Source: Anthoceros angustus
Lineage: Eukaryota; Streptophyta; Anthocerotopsida; Anthocerotales; Anthocerotaceae
Assembly: GCA_010909165.1 (NCBI GenBank)
Contig: MU008160.1
Span: forward strand, 1,178,001-1,242,000
Length of the DNA stretch: 64,000 bases
Reading direction: 5' to 3'
Below, in pieces: positions 1 through 10,549 of the stretch. A model generated the notes under the pieces. The model saw only the letters and a list, made by a program, of their open reading frames with translations, was not told the origin of the DNA and made no database searches. The translations under genes were made by a program, and so were the position numbers. Every line of letters starts with the position of its first letter. The first letter of the stretch is position 1.

Positions 1-1039
1 GAAACAAGACTTTTGGCCACAAGATTAGTGGTGGGGACGCAGTGGGATGCCGTGGTGGAAGGATCCGCCTAACGGCTCGGTGGTTGGGTTTAGTAGACAG
101 CGCAAGCCAAGGAGCGCCCTTGTCGAGCCTAGCGTGCAGAAAAATGGGCCACCGTGAAGGCAAAGAAGCGGGAGGGCGTCTCAAAGGAGCGGAAGGCCGA
201 TGCCGTCCCCTCGAAATGTGAGTTGTGCATCAACGGCTTTGTCCAAGCTATCGGACCTACCAGTTTGAATCACGCCTTCAACTAGTTACCAAGCTCTAGG
301 GTCGGTGATGATAATGAGCTCTAAACGATGGCTTTTCTTTTCTCACTTGTGTGTGGTAGGAAAGCGGGCCACCGCCTGGCGCGGTGGAGAACAAGCGCCT
401 CCTCCGTGAGTGGAGGAGGCCTCCTCCCGATGCCGTGGAGGAGGAGCAGCCTCCTCTAATGCCGTGGAGGAGGAGCAGCTGCCGTGGAGGAGGAGCGGAT
501 GCTGCGGAGGAGTACCGCGCTAATCCCATGGCGGGCCTGTGGAAGAGCTCGTGCCGCTCGTGGAGAAGCGACCAATCGACTGCCTCAAGTCACCACCACC
601 TCCTCTTAGGTCTTCGCGGATGAGAGAACAAGGGCCACCGTGGCTTATGTGCACACGCAGACCTTTTGAGAAAGATGATAGGCAAGAAGGCAGCCAAGCT
701 CGCTTCCTCCCTTGTCCGTGACACTGGCTCAAAACTTACCGGACCTTCAATCCAGCACCGTCGTACTCCCATGCCACCTCCACCACTCCTACTCCTAACC
801 CTTCCGTCAATGTTGGTTCTCGCTTTGAAGAAGTGCAGCCGTGATGGAGCAGCCAAGAAGTGGAAAATCCATGGAGGAGGGAGATGGCGGAGATCCGCGA
901 ATTGCCAAGGAGAAATCGAATTAAAGGGAGACGCCCAAATGCACGACGTCATTCCACATCGGACATTCATCTAGAATCGTGTTCTTGGTTTTAGTTGAAA
1001 CCGACTCCTTGCTTTTACTTTCATAAGCTTGTCCAGTAG
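1..1039. other. unassigned sequence
   Basis: No gene is recognisable. Short GC-rich reading frames overlap on both strands around 380-970 and carry a repeated 'gtggaggaggag' motif, so they look like composition artefacts. It may be the interior of the CACTA element whose right end is at 5372, but no transposase motif is seen. Confidence 0.4.
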
Positions 1040-1440
1040 GTGTGTGGCCTTGACGACCGCCCAATGTTTCTCTTTTGGTCTCTCAAGCTCGAACAGTGCA
1101 AGTGTGGCCTTGATCCGATGTTTCTCTTTTGGTCTGTTGCCTAAAGCCACAAGTGTGTGGCCTTGATCAGATTTTTCTATTGGTCATCTGCCTAAACATG
1201 CAGTGTGTGGCCTTGACGCCGACGCCCGTGTTTCTTTTGGTCTCTCAAGCCTAAGTGTGTGGCCTTGATCGCCTGCGTGTTTTGGTCTCTCAAGTCTAAA
1301 TCGGTGTGTGGCCTTGATCGCCCATGTTTCTCTTTTGGTCTCGCAAGCCTAAAGCTGGCGTGTGTGGCCTTGATCGCCCATGTTTCTCCTTTGGTCTCTC
1401 AAGCCTAAACAGTGTGTGTGTTTCGTTGGTCCGCTGCCTA
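1040..1440. repeat. tandem repeat, ~50-57 bp units
   Basis: About seven or eight degenerate copies of a unit containing 'gtgtggccttgatcgccca' and 'tctcttttggtctctcaag' lie head to tail. Unit length varies because of small indels. No coding potential is apparent. Confidence 0.75.
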
Positions 1441-1447
1441 AACATGT

Positions 1448-2843
1448 GTGTGTGTGTGGCCCGCTTGGCTAACTGACAAGGATGTACATGCCACATGCCC
1501 AGCAGCATGTGCTCAGACAAGCATGTGGCCTATACATGCCACTTACAGCCACATGCTCGCAGCATGTACAAGCATATTCGATGTTTTCCTTCTCATGTGT
1601 GTCGTTGGATTAAAGAAGATTCATACAGCTATGAAGTGCTCCAATTTCTTGAGGTGGGTAATGCGGCACTTCATGGATCCATTGATTGGCAACTCGGGAG
1701 AGAAACTAGAGACACAAGCAATTGTGGAGGCAGCCATTCAAGAGATGTTGGTGGGATTTGGAGCATGGCTCATGTGTGTGACCAAATGTTCAACACCATG
1801 TTGCGCAATTGGAAGAACAATCTTGCAAGATGCGCAAGACAATTTCTTGAGGGTAATCATCCACCTAAGTATAAGCCTCGTGATATCTCGGTGACCAGTG
1901 GGATCGCATTGTGGAGAATGAAAAGCCAAGGCCGGATGGAGATGTCCGCACAAAACGCATAGCAATGTTGAGGAAGTTGAACTCGGATGCCCACCGTATG
2001 CCCACTTTGGTAATGGTGGGTTTGTGAAGTTTACAAATCGGTTTTACCAACTCTTTGGTAGACGCCCCACGGAGCAAGAGAGAGGTCAGCAAGAAGGCCG
2101 GAAATTGGATAATAAAACTTGAAACATATTGACGGTGCCAATCTTCCTCATCCGGAGCGTTGGCTCCAACCCCAGAATAGGTGCCAAACAATTGTGGCGG
2201 GACCTCAAGGATGCTGGTTACAAAGATGATGATTTGGATGGTAAGATTTTGATTTGATGTCTTTGCAAGTTTTGATTGTCCTATTTTAACTCGCTTTTTG
2301 GATTTGCCATAGGGACACGGCATTGGAGCGCAAGCAAGTGGATGATGACGGCTGGTTTTGGACAATTTGGTGCCTAGATTGAAGCCCGGGTTAAGTGAGG
2401 ATCTTTCTCCTCTGTAGTTCTTATAGAAGATCTTTCAAGTCATTTGTTGTAACACCGGCTTCTTGGTAACATATTCGATTCTTGCAGAATCGGGTGGCCT
2501 CCGCCTCGGGTGGGAAGCCTTAACCTCCCAAGTGTGGTCGACCGGTGTGGAACGAAGCCATGATGAAGTACTTGTTGAAGTTGAACCACTCCATCTCGTG
2601 GAAGAGGTGGAAGAATTTGAAGAGGTTGAGGTATCCCTCTCTAAATGCAGGGAAAAGTTTTTCAGTCTCATGGCCTCTCATCGAACTGGACGACAGGAAC
2701 TTGAAGCTCAACGCCTTGCTGTGAAGCTAGGTCTGGACTACGCCAAAGAGCTCAAGTCATCAAGGGTGAAGAGCATGAAGAGGAAGGAAATGAGGCTTCA
2801 ACTCAAGTCCAATTTGAAGAGATCAAGGAGCGAGGAATTCTAG
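1448..2843 (+). other. possible decayed transposon ORFs
   Basis: Plus-strand reading frames at 1495-1962 and 2463-2843 have protein-like composition. The first continues after a frameshift with an F-Y-Q-L-F-G-R-R-P-T-like stretch near 2040-2070; the second is Glu-rich and then Lys/Arg-rich. They do not match a family I can name. Lying upstream of a CACTA right terminus, they may be remnants of transposon proteins, but this is inference from position only. Confidence 0.25.
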
Positions 2844-2885
2844 TTTGGTGCTTTCTTTTAGTTGCTCCTTAGAAACTCTTAGAAA

Positions 2886-3420
2886 TTGATCATATCGCTT
2901 TTGTGGGAATGTCCCTTTGTGTGTGTCTGGGGAATGGCCCCAATGTTTGTGAGTGTGTGTGTCTGGGGAATGGCCCCATGTTTGTTTGTGGGAGTCTGTG
3001 TGGGAATGGCTTCTATGTTTGTGTGTTTATTTGTGTGTGTGTGTGAGTGTGTGTGTGTGAGTTTGCGAGCTGCAAGAGTGTGTGCGAGCAGTGAGCGGTG
3101 TGAGAGCCTATGAGCACTGTGAGAGCTTGTGAGCCTGTGAGCGTGAGCCTTGAAAATTGAGCCTTGAGCTGTGAGAGGGAGAGTCTGTGAGCCTGTGAAC
3201 CGTGAGAGCGGAGAGCTGTGAGCGCGAGCCTATGAGCTTGTGAGAGCGAGAGCGATAGCTTGTGAGCGAGAGCGAGAGCGAGCTTGTGAGAGCGAGAGCT
3301 TGTGAGGTCAGCGAGAGCTTGTGAGCTTGTGAGCGAGAGCTTGTGAGCTGTGAGCGGGCGAGCCTATGAGCGTGAGAGCTGAGCGCTGATTATGTGAGAG
3401 CCTGTGCGAGTTTGTGTGGG
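2886..3420. repeat. GT-rich and 'gagagcttgtgagc' simple repeats
   Basis: From 2886 to ~3060 a 'tgtgtgtctggggaatggcc' unit is repeated with GT runs. From ~3060 to 3420 short units such as 'gagcgagagcttgtgagc' alternate. The frames that run through are low-complexity and are not called as genes. Confidence 0.75.
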
Positions 3421-3659
3421 CGTGAGTTTGTGTGAGTTGAATGTGTGGATTTGTGTGAGGATCTGTTCATTTTGGGGTTTAGAATCGCTTGCATTTGGTA
3501 GTAGCATTCCATTTCTCGTGTGTCCCACTAATGCACAACAAGGTGCAAGATACAAAATTTACAACAAAGGACGTAAAACACTTGTTGTAAATATGCCCCA
3601 TTTAAAGAAGCTGAAAATAGATATTTGTGTTATTAATAATATTTATTTTGTTTAAAAGT

Positions 3660-3660
<1 letters not shown>

Positions 3661-3692
<32 letters not shown>
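3661..3692. repeat. TA microsatellite
   Basis: An uninterrupted TA dinucleotide run of about 15 units sits in AT-rich sequence just before the long tandem array. Confidence 0.85.
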
Positions 3693-3696
<4 letters not shown>

Positions 3697-3714
3697 TAAA
3701 AGTTTAAATGATGT

Positions 3715-5090
3715 AATTTTTGCAATTGGGATGTTGTAGATGGTTTTGTAAAAGTCGTTGTAAAGCGTTGTACCCAGACGTCAAACTTAGATGTTGTAAT
3801 TGCTTTTGCAATTGGGATGTTGTAGATGGTTTTGTAAAAGTCGTTGTAAAAGTATAGACGTCTCAAACTTAGATGTTGTAATTGCTAATTGGGATGTTGT
3901 AGATGGTTAAAAAGCGTTGTAATTTAAATGATGTAATTGCTTTTGCAATTGGGATGTTGTAGATGGTTTTGTAAAGCAGTCGTTGTAAAGCGCGTTGTAC
4001 CCAGACGTCTCAAACTTAGATGTTGTAATTGCTTTTGCAATTGGGATGTTGTAGATGGTTTTGTAAAACAGTCGTTGTAAAGCGTTGTACCCACAAGGCG
4101 TCTCAAACTTAGATGTTGTAATTGCTTTTGCAATTGGGATGTTGTAGATGGTTTTGTAAAGCAGTCGTAAAGCGCGTTGTACCCACAGACGTCTCAAACT
4201 TAGATGTTGTAATTGCTTTTGCAATTGGGATGTTGTAGATGGTTTTGTAAAGCAGTCGTTGTAAAGCGCGTACACCCAGACGTCTCAAACTTAGATGTTG
4301 TAATTGCTTTTGCAATTGGGATGTTGTAGATGGTTTTGTAAAGCAGTCGTTGTAAAGCGCGTTGTACCCACAAGGGCGTCTCAAACTTAGATGTTGTAAT
4401 TGCTTTTTCAATTGGGATGTTGTAGATGGTTTTGTAAAAGTCGTTGTAAAGCGCGTACACGACGTCTCAAACTTAGATGTTGTAATTGCTTTTGCAATTG
4501 GGATGTTGTAGATGGTTTTGTAAAGCAGTCGTTGTAAAGCGCGTTGTACCCACAGACGTCTCAAACTTAGATGTTGTAATTGCTTTTGCAATTGGGATGT
4601 TGTAGATGGTTTTGTAAAGCAGTCGTTGTAAAGCGTTGTACCCACAAGGGCGTCTCAAACTTAGATGTTGTAATTGCTTTTGCAATTGGGATGTTGTAGA
4701 TGGTTTTGTAAAGCAGTCGTAAAGCGCGTTGTACCCACAGGGCGTCTCAAACTTAGATGTTGTAATTCTTTTGCAATTGGGATGTTGTAGATGGTTTTGT
4801 AAAGCAGTCGTTGTAAAGCGCGCGTACCCACAACGTCTCAAACTTAGATGTTGTAATTCTTTTCAATTGGGATGTTGTAGATGGTTTTGTAAAGCAGTCG
4901 TTGTAAAGCGCGTTGTACCCACGAGGGCGTCTCAAACTTAGATGTTGTAATTCCTTTTGCAATTGGGATGTTGTAGATGGTTTTGTAAAGCAGTCGTTGT
5001 AAAGCGCGTTGTACCCACAGGGCGTCTCAAACTTAGATGTTGTAATTCCTTTTGCAATTGGGATGTTGTAAATGGTTTTGTAAATGGCAC
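3715..5090. repeat. ~91-bp tandem array in CACTA right arm
   Basis: About 15 units with period 91-94 bp. Each contains 'caattgggatgttgtagatg', 'gttgtaaagcgcgttgtacc' and 'cgtctcaaacttagatgttg'. For example, 'cgtctcaaac' starts at about 4005, 4099 and 4190. The motif GTTGTAAAGC recurs in every unit, and its reverse complement GCTTTACAAC occurs at ~5310 close to the element end. That is the arrangement of subterminal transposase-binding repeats in CACTA elements. Long reading frames through the array are artefacts of the repeat. Confidence 0.85.
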
Positions 5091-5372
5091 CACGTCATCA
5101 CATGGTGATGTGGCAATGAGGGCCATGTCATCAAATTATGCCATCATCACCGATGATGTGGCAATGAAGGCCATGTGGCAACAACATGCCATGTCATCAC
5201 TTGGTGATGTGGCGTGATGTGGCCACATCACACTTTAATGACATGGCACCGAACCGCCATGTCGCAATTTTACAACGCCATGAAGCTCTCGGTTTACAAC
5301 GGCGTTGTTGCGCTGCTTTACAACAGTAACACCTGCTGTAAAACCGCTAAAAACCCTCATTTTCTTGTAGTG
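5091..5372. mobile_element. right terminus of a CACTA (En/Spm) transposon
   Basis: The segment ends at 5372 with TTTTCTTGTAGTG (5360-5372), the reverse complement of the conserved CACTA terminal sequence CACTACAAGAAAA. Between 5250 and 5350 several TTACAAC/GTTGT motifs lie in both orientations, as subterminal repeats do. At 5090-5230 a 'gatgtggcaatgaaggccat' motif is repeated. The left terminus is not found in the window, so the element starts upstream of position 1 or is truncated. Sequence from 5373 to 5552 is unassigned flank. Confidence 0.7.
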
Positions 5373-5557
5373 CATCCAAAGAAAAAAAGAGCAAAAAATC
5401 TAAAAAAACCCCAAAAATATCTTCTTGGGATCTGTCTTTGCAGTGCTTCCCTTGCGAAGGCATACATGATCCCAACCGAAGTCATCTGCACAAACATGGT
5501 GTTCTTAGCAGCAAGCCACATCACTGATGCTATGACAAGGGATTTGAATCGCTGTCT

Positions 5558-5752
5558 TGTCTCAAATTGAGAATGGAGAGACTGTAATTCGGGTTCTATG
5601 TTTTGTATATCACGAAAAATTGTACAGGGTTATGCTCTAAGAGCATATGAGAGATCAAGTCTCGAAGAGACATGACTATTCACGAACGGGCACGACTACT
5701 GAGGTCCTAATCCCACGGTCAGCTTATCTGTATGTGTTCATACATGCTCACA
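5558..5752 (-). repeat. 3' LTR of the copia element
   Basis: Begins TGTCTCAAAT and ends GCTCACA on the plus strand, preceded by the target duplication TGTCT. It aligns end to end with 9341-9541. The interior side is followed by a pyrimidine run (CACTCCCTT) that is the polypurine tract on the element's coding strand. Confidence 0.9.
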
Positions 5753-5947
5753 CACTCCCTTAAGCGCAAACGGGGATATTGGGAAATCATGAATGATCTG
5801 AAAGTCCCAATGCAGAGGTGAAGTGTGAATGCTTGATCTTGGCCAGAGGCTTGGTCAATATATCTGCCACTTGGTCCTTTGTAGGCACATAGGTGAGGTA
5901 TAATTCTCCGCTCTCGACCTTCGTTCGTAAGAAGTGATAACGAATTT

Positions 5948-6440
5948 CTATATGTTTGGATCGTTCATGAAATCCTTGGAGAGCAGAATGGCCGCTTGAT
6001 TATCACAACGGATTTCTATGGGTCCGTCATGTGGGTAGCCGAGATCTTTCAATAGCTGAACCAACCAGAGACCTTCCTTAGCAGCAACAGCTGCTGCAAT
6101 GTACTCCGATTCTGCAGAGCTTTGAGCTACGGAGGTCTGTTTCTTAGCTTTCCAGCTAACAGTACCCCCTGCCAATAAAAATACATAGCCACTTGTTGAC
6201 TTCCGTGAATCTGGATCACCGTCGTAGTCTGCATCCGTCCAACCTGTAAGTTTAGATTGGGCTCCTTGTCCACCTTGGTATCTAATTCCTTTACTCTTGG
6301 TACCTTGCACGTATCGAAGAATGCGCTTTATGGCGACCCAATGGGCTTGGCTAGCATTGGAGAGGAATTGAGATGTCAATGAGGTTGAAAGGGCTATGTG
6401 GGGCTGTGTATTCTGGTATGTGCCCGAAGACCCCCCCTGA
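5948..6440 (-). pseudogene. copia RT C-terminus and RNase H
   Basis: Minus-strand frame with the end of the copia reverse transcriptase (the conserved H-W-x-A-I-K-R-I-L-R-Y stretch) followed by RNase H. The RNase H motifs seen are T-D-A-D-Y-D-G-D, S-T-S-G-Y-V-F, S-S-A-E-S-E-Y and C-D-N-Q-A-A. Reading open upstream to ~6430 adds the Q-P-H-I-A-L block that normally follows the RT core. Then homology stops in a C-run at ~6430-6440. The RT core with its YVDD box is absent. Frame downstream toward the LTR is interrupted near 5948. Confidence 0.88.
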
Positions 6441-6733
6441 ACAAGAGGAAATGAAATCTATTCCATATGTTGGGGCTGTTGGCAGCCTTCAGCAGCTGGT
6501 ATTACCGGGGTACTTGAACGTGGAGGAGCCCTAACCGGTGTGTGGGAATTTGCTAAAGCCTTACGGAATGAAAGATGGGACCGAGTAGGGGTCTCAAGAT
6601 CCCTAGGGGGCCAAAGTGGCGGCTGTTGATGAAAGGGAGTTGAGGGACCACTAGAGAGCTGTTGGGGTGCAGAGCTAGAAGGTGGTCGTAAATTCACTTG
6701 AGAATGGGGAGAGCCAGCCATAACCGACCTGGC

Positions 6734-7345
6734 CTACGGCAAAGGCGGGGTTTGCATATGGGCAATAGAGCCGGGCTGTGGAGGTGATGTCGTGAGAGGC
6801 ATAAGACCTGGGGCAATTGGGCCTACTGGCTGAGTAGCAGGTGGTATATGTGCGGTGGGTCCTGCCACAGGTCTGACCTGCCAATCGAGGTCAAATTCAT
6901 CATAGTCAGATATAGCAGGATCTCCCGGAGTCTGTAAAGGTGGCGTTGGTGGTGCCAAAGGAGGAGAATCCGGAGCGAGTTGAGCAGGGGCTGTAGGTTT
7001 CTGAAGCAAGCCATCCTTGGGGATGTCAGGGAGGAAATCCGGAGCCGATATTCTCTCTGTATCTGGGTTAGAAGGTTGCACACGCCCTGAAGGCTGGATG
7101 AGGGAATTCTCATCACATACGACATTCCGACCTACAGAAATTCGGCGTATGGCTCGGTCCAGAAGTCTATAGTCTTTGCAAGCTTTAGCAAATTCCCACA
7201 CACCGGTTAGGGCTCCTCCACGTGTCAGTACCTGCATTACCAGCTTTCTCCTCGCCACCTCGCCTTGGGGCATGCTTCCTTGCAACAGGAGGAGATGACA
7301 GTGAACACCACAATAATGACCTGCACTTTCACCCGCAACCAGCAA
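6734..7345 (-). pseudogene. copia integrase C-terminus and proline-rich linker
   Basis: The frame carries the copia integrase end block (I-S-V-G-R-N-V-V-C-D-E, corresponding to the usual S-R-D-V-x-F-D-E) followed by about 130 residues rich in Pro, Thr and Ala, typical of the linker between integrase and RT. The integrase catalytic core (DDE) is not intact: frames at 7237-7923 and here do not join cleanly and the stretch between them is too short for a full core. Confidence 0.75.
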
Positions 7346-7923
7346 CAGGAATGAGTGATCAGGACAACCCTAACCAACCACAATGTTGTACATGTCATGT
7401 ACATTTTACCTGTTAGGGATTCTGTTTGCATGGGGCCGCAGAGGTCAGCATGCACTAATTCTAGGACACTCGTGGTGGTGCTGGCTGATCTAGGATAAGG
7501 TTGGGTGTGTTGCTTGCCCAACAAGCAGCCTTCACACAAAGGGAGATCATCCTGAAAACTGTGAGGTAATCCTTCAACCATATGTTTTGATTGCATCCTC
7601 TTTATGTCTTGGAAGTGTAGATGTGCTAATCTCAAGTGCCAGAGCTTGGTTAAAGAGCTGTGGTTGAGGTTAGCTGCCAAACTGACACATGTCGGCTTGG
7701 CAGGAGCAGGAATTCCAATACCTACTGGAAAGAGTCCCCCTTGACGAGGGCAATGGATAGTTTTGGCTTGACCTTTAGAGGTCGTAGTGTGTATAATATA
7801 TCCATATTGGTTGAAGGTAATTCTGCGGTTATGATTGCAGATGATTTGATTTACAGAAAGTAGATTTTTGGATAGCCCTGGGACATATAGAACATCCCTA
7901 ATATGAGCTGTAAAATCATGCAC
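7237..7923 (-). pseudogene. copia protease end, GAG-pre-integrase and integrase start
   Basis: Contains L-L-S-V-N-Q-I (post-protease), L-W-H-L-R-L-A-H-L (GAG-pre-integrase zinc-finger region) and C-E-G-C-L-L-G-K-Q-H, then the integrase start L-V-H-A-D-L-C-G-P. The frame is lost soon after this first integrase catalytic Asp, consistent with decay. Confidence 0.85.
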
Positions 7924-7996
7924 TTGAATTTAAATAGTGCCCTTACACACAACCATGTGAGGAGAGTCATCTCCAATGAGTATGGGTAGGGGTACC

Positions 7997-9008
7997 TCAA
8001 ATGGGGAGTAGTCTAAGAACCATTCTTTGAGTGGCGATGTGTTCAGCTGCTCCAGAGTCAAGCGGCCAGTGATCTGGGAGGATTGAACTTGCAGCCAAGG
8101 CAGAGACAGCGGAAAATAGGTAAGCATTTTTGGAAGTGGTAGCGACAGCAGATGTGCTAGAGGTACTTCCTAGGGGGTTGTAAATTCCAGCGGCTTTGAC
8201 ACGCTGTTTCCTTCTGCAGTCCGGGGCTATGTGCCCTTTCTTGGAGCAATAGCGACAAATTTTGTCCCTGTGATTAGGGTTTGAAGGTGGTGGTCGGCTA
8301 GGTCCTGGAGCATATCCGGAATTCCTAGGTCCAGTTTTGAATCTAGGGGTCCTGCACCCACCTGCAAAGAGAGCTGAAGGAGGAGAGTTGTCTCCTGCAA
8401 TCAAGACATCTTCATTGCGAATTTTGATTAGAAGACTTGGTAAAGTCAGTGGTTTTTGTTTGGTAGCCTGGTTAGCTTGTGTAGACACAAATGACCTCCA
8501 GGATTTTGGGAGAGCCATCAGCAATTGTGTAACCTGCTGTTCCTCCTTTAGGTCAAGTCCTGTGGAGATGGCCTCGTCCAACGTCTTTTCCCAAGTTTCC
8601 AGGAGATCCGAGACCGGAGCTCCGTCCTTGAGTTTGATGGAGGCTAGCTTTTGAGCAGTGAGGAGTTGTGAGGGTAAGCTTACCTCCTGCAATGATGTTG
8701 CAAGCTTGTCCCACAGGGGTTTAGCATCGGCTTGTCGCCTGACGGTGGGTAGGATTCTGTCTCCTATGTGCAAGATGAGCTCCGCATGGGCAGAGGCATC
8801 CTTCACGATCCAGGCAGGTTCGTCTGCATGACCCTTGGCTGGTCTAGCTTCCGAGCCGTCCACCACAGGCCATAGCATCAATTTTTTGAGGAGAGATTCT
8901 ATCCTTATGGACCATGTCGCATAGTTCTGGTGAGTCAATTTTTCTATCTGATAATGTCTTGCTTGTGTGGGAGAAAGAGCACTAGAGCTAGCCACTAGAG
9001 CTAGCCAT
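7997..9008 (-). pseudogene. copia Gag plus protease start
   Basis: Gag with the copia N-terminal motif around L-T-H-Q-N-Y-A-T-W-S-I-R, and a CCHC zinc knuckle C-R-Y-C-S-K-K-G-H-I-A-P-D-C, followed by the aspartic-protease motif P-L-D-S-G-A-A-E-H. The natural ATG appears to be at 9008, but a 13-bp tandem duplication (GCTAGCTCTAGTG twice) directly after it shifts the frame into TAG at codon 7. The remaining long frame starts only at a GTG at 8995. Downstream it stops at ~7997 just after the protease motif. Confidence 0.88.
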
Positions 9009-9038
9009 CTTGCTGCTTGGGAATATCAAAGGCCTGAA

Positions 9039-9296
9039 CTACTTAAATATGATAGCTTGGATGATAGCATCTAACTTGTTAATGTGCCTTCTCAATTCTG
9101 TTGTTTGATTATGACTATTTATTGCAGCTTGTTCTAACTTCTGCATGGTCTGTCTCATTTCCTTGCATTGATGGCAAGGAGACCGAGGTGTAGCTATGAC
9201 CTGTTGCTGTAAGCAGATTCTCTGCAATTTTAGTCTGTTAATTTGTGCTATGAGGTTATGTTGCCTTTGTCTACAGAAGTGATTATAGCAAGCCAT
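9039..9296 (-). CDS. small ORF in copia 5' leader
   Basis: An 85-residue frame lies between the primer-binding site and gag. It is rich in Gln, Leu and Arg, with heptad-like spacing suggesting a coiled coil and a C-H-Q-C pair. I do not recognise a family. It could be an upstream ORF of the element or chance; the sequence around its ATG is unremarkable. Confidence 0.3.
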   Translation of the reverse strand: MACYNHFCRQRQHNLIAQINRLKLQRICLQQQVIATPRSPCHQCKEMRQTMQKLEQAAINSHNQTTELRRHINKLDAIIQAIIFK

Positions 9297-9328
9297 CGTA
9301 GGCTACCACAGTCATGGATCATATCCAA

Positions 9329-9340
9329 GCTCTGATACCA
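9329..9340 (-). promoter_or_regulatory. primer-binding site (initiator tRNA-Met)
   Basis: On the element's strand the 12 bases read TGGTATCAGAGC, the standard plant copia site complementary to the 3' end of initiator tRNA-Met. It directly follows the LTR end at 9341. Confidence 0.92.
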
Positions 9341-9541
9341 TGTCTCAAATTGAGAATGGAGAGATCTAGATTGTAATTCGGGTTCTGTGTATTGTGTATC
9401 ACGAAAAATCGTACAGGGTTATGCTCTGAGAGCATATGAGAGATCAAGCCTCGCAGAGACACGACTGTTCACGAACGGGCATGACTGCTGAGGTCCTAAT
9501 CCCACGGTCAGCTTATCTGTATGTGTTCATACATGCTCACA
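9341..9541 (-). repeat. 5' LTR of the copia element
   Basis: Plus-strand start TGTCTCAAAT and end GCTCACA match the other LTR. It is flanked outside by the TGTCT target duplication. Confidence 0.9.
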
Positions 9542-9740
9542 TGTCTTACCCGATGTGACCCCTAACTGCCGGGTCGCGGAGTTGCGACAGGCGTCTACTG
9601 AGCGTCGGCTTCCACCGCTTGCAACTTGGGGGTTCATACATGCTCACATGTCTTACCCAATGTAACCCCTAACACGGTCGTCGGAGTTGCGAAGGCGTCA
9701 CGAAAGGCCACCGCCACCGCTTGAAACTTGGGGATGGAGT
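9525..9740. repeat. 107-bp tandem duplication across the LTR end
   Basis: The stretch starting 'gttcatacatgctcacatg' at 9525 recurs at 9632 together with the following 'tcttaccc...taacccctaac' and '...ggagttgcga' sequence. It contains the last ~16 bp of the LTR plus the target duplication, so it formed after insertion. Confidence 0.8.
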
Positions 9741-10059
9741 CTACTGCGAAGCCATTTGGCGTGCTTAGTCAGAGAAATCAGTGGCGGTGGCCCACGACAT
9801 TGGTGTACTTCATGGTCATGTCCCGCATTGCCATTAACATCCATGACGAGAGATCGTCTATACGGTCCAAGACCGGCCACCCGGGGTCCGCTGTTCGGGG
9901 CATTTTTGTCTTTTGGTTTGTATATGATTACACCTGTCTTGCTTGAAGTCGTCGCAGATGCTGTGGTTTGGTCGGATCAGCCCCCCACATCGAAGCGGTT
10001 TCGGTCTCGATCCGCCTAGTTTGCATTTTGCGTGTCGGATACCCTATGTCTGGAAGCGA
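9741..10059. other. unassigned sequence
   Basis: No family-level similarity is recognisable and overlapping frames on both strands are short. Nothing further is seen between the LTR-end repeat and the minisatellite. Confidence 0.4.
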
Positions 10060-10330
10060 TAACCCTTGTTGGGTTTGGCGTCACCCGGGTTGCCCTTGTT
10101 GGGTCCCTTGTTGGTTGTTGCCCTTGTTGGGTTTGGCGTCACCCGGGTTGCCCTGACCCATGTTGGGTCCCTTGTTGGGTTTGGCGTCACCCGGGTTGCC
10201 CTGACCCATGTTGGGTCCCTTGTTGGGTTTGGCGTCACCTGGGTTGCCCTGACCCATGTTGGGTCCCTTGTTGGGTTTGGCGTCACCCGGGTTGCCCTTG
10301 TTGGGTCTGGCGTGACCCGGGTTGCCGGTG
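10060..10330. repeat. 48-bp minisatellite
   Basis: Four exact-spaced copies (GGCGTC at 10135, 10183, 10231, 10279) of a unit containing 'ttgggtttggcgtcacccgg' and 'ccctgacccatgttgggtcc', with partial units on both sides. The period is a multiple of three, so all six frames stay open; none is called as a gene. Confidence 0.9.
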
Positions 10331-10549
10331 GCATACAGAGGTATATACATATTCATATGGCAAATTGAGAGGGTATGGACTACATGGTCATGCCCGCTCT
10401 GCACGAGGGAGTCAACGGGCCCCGCACCTGGCCACCTGATTTTTACGGCTAGCCATTTGGCGTTGTTACAGCATCTTGGTGATTTGCAATGTCAGGAGGA
10501 TCAGGCGCGGGATTGGGAGCCAGTCCACCTGGTCCACATCCATTTGTTT

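Larger units (their letters stand above)
5558..9541 (-). mobile_element. Ty1-copia LTR retrotransposon, RT-deleted
   Basis: A structurally delimited element on the minus strand. LTRs lie at 5558-5752 and 9341-9541, both TG...CA. The 5-bp target duplication TGTCT is present at 5553-5557 and 9542-9546. A primer-binding site for initiator tRNA-Met abuts the 5' LTR (9329-9340) and a purine tract (minus strand AAGGGAGTG) abuts the 3' LTR. Gag, protease/integrase and RNase H regions occur in copia order, but most of the reverse transcriptase between integrase and RNase H is missing and several frames are broken. The two LTRs differ at about a dozen sites plus one ~6-bp indel, so the insertion is not recent. 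The element cannot move autonomously. Confidence 0.9.

Noticed and set aside
3907-4962. Long frames with repeating L-Q-K-Q-L-Q-H-L-S-L-R-R motifs
   Set aside because: They follow the ~91-bp tandem array; different frames give similar peptides and no start or family fits.
10032-10439. Open frames of repeated G-V-T-R-V-A / C-W-V-P type on both strands
   Set aside because: Product of a 48-bp minisatellite whose period is a multiple of three.
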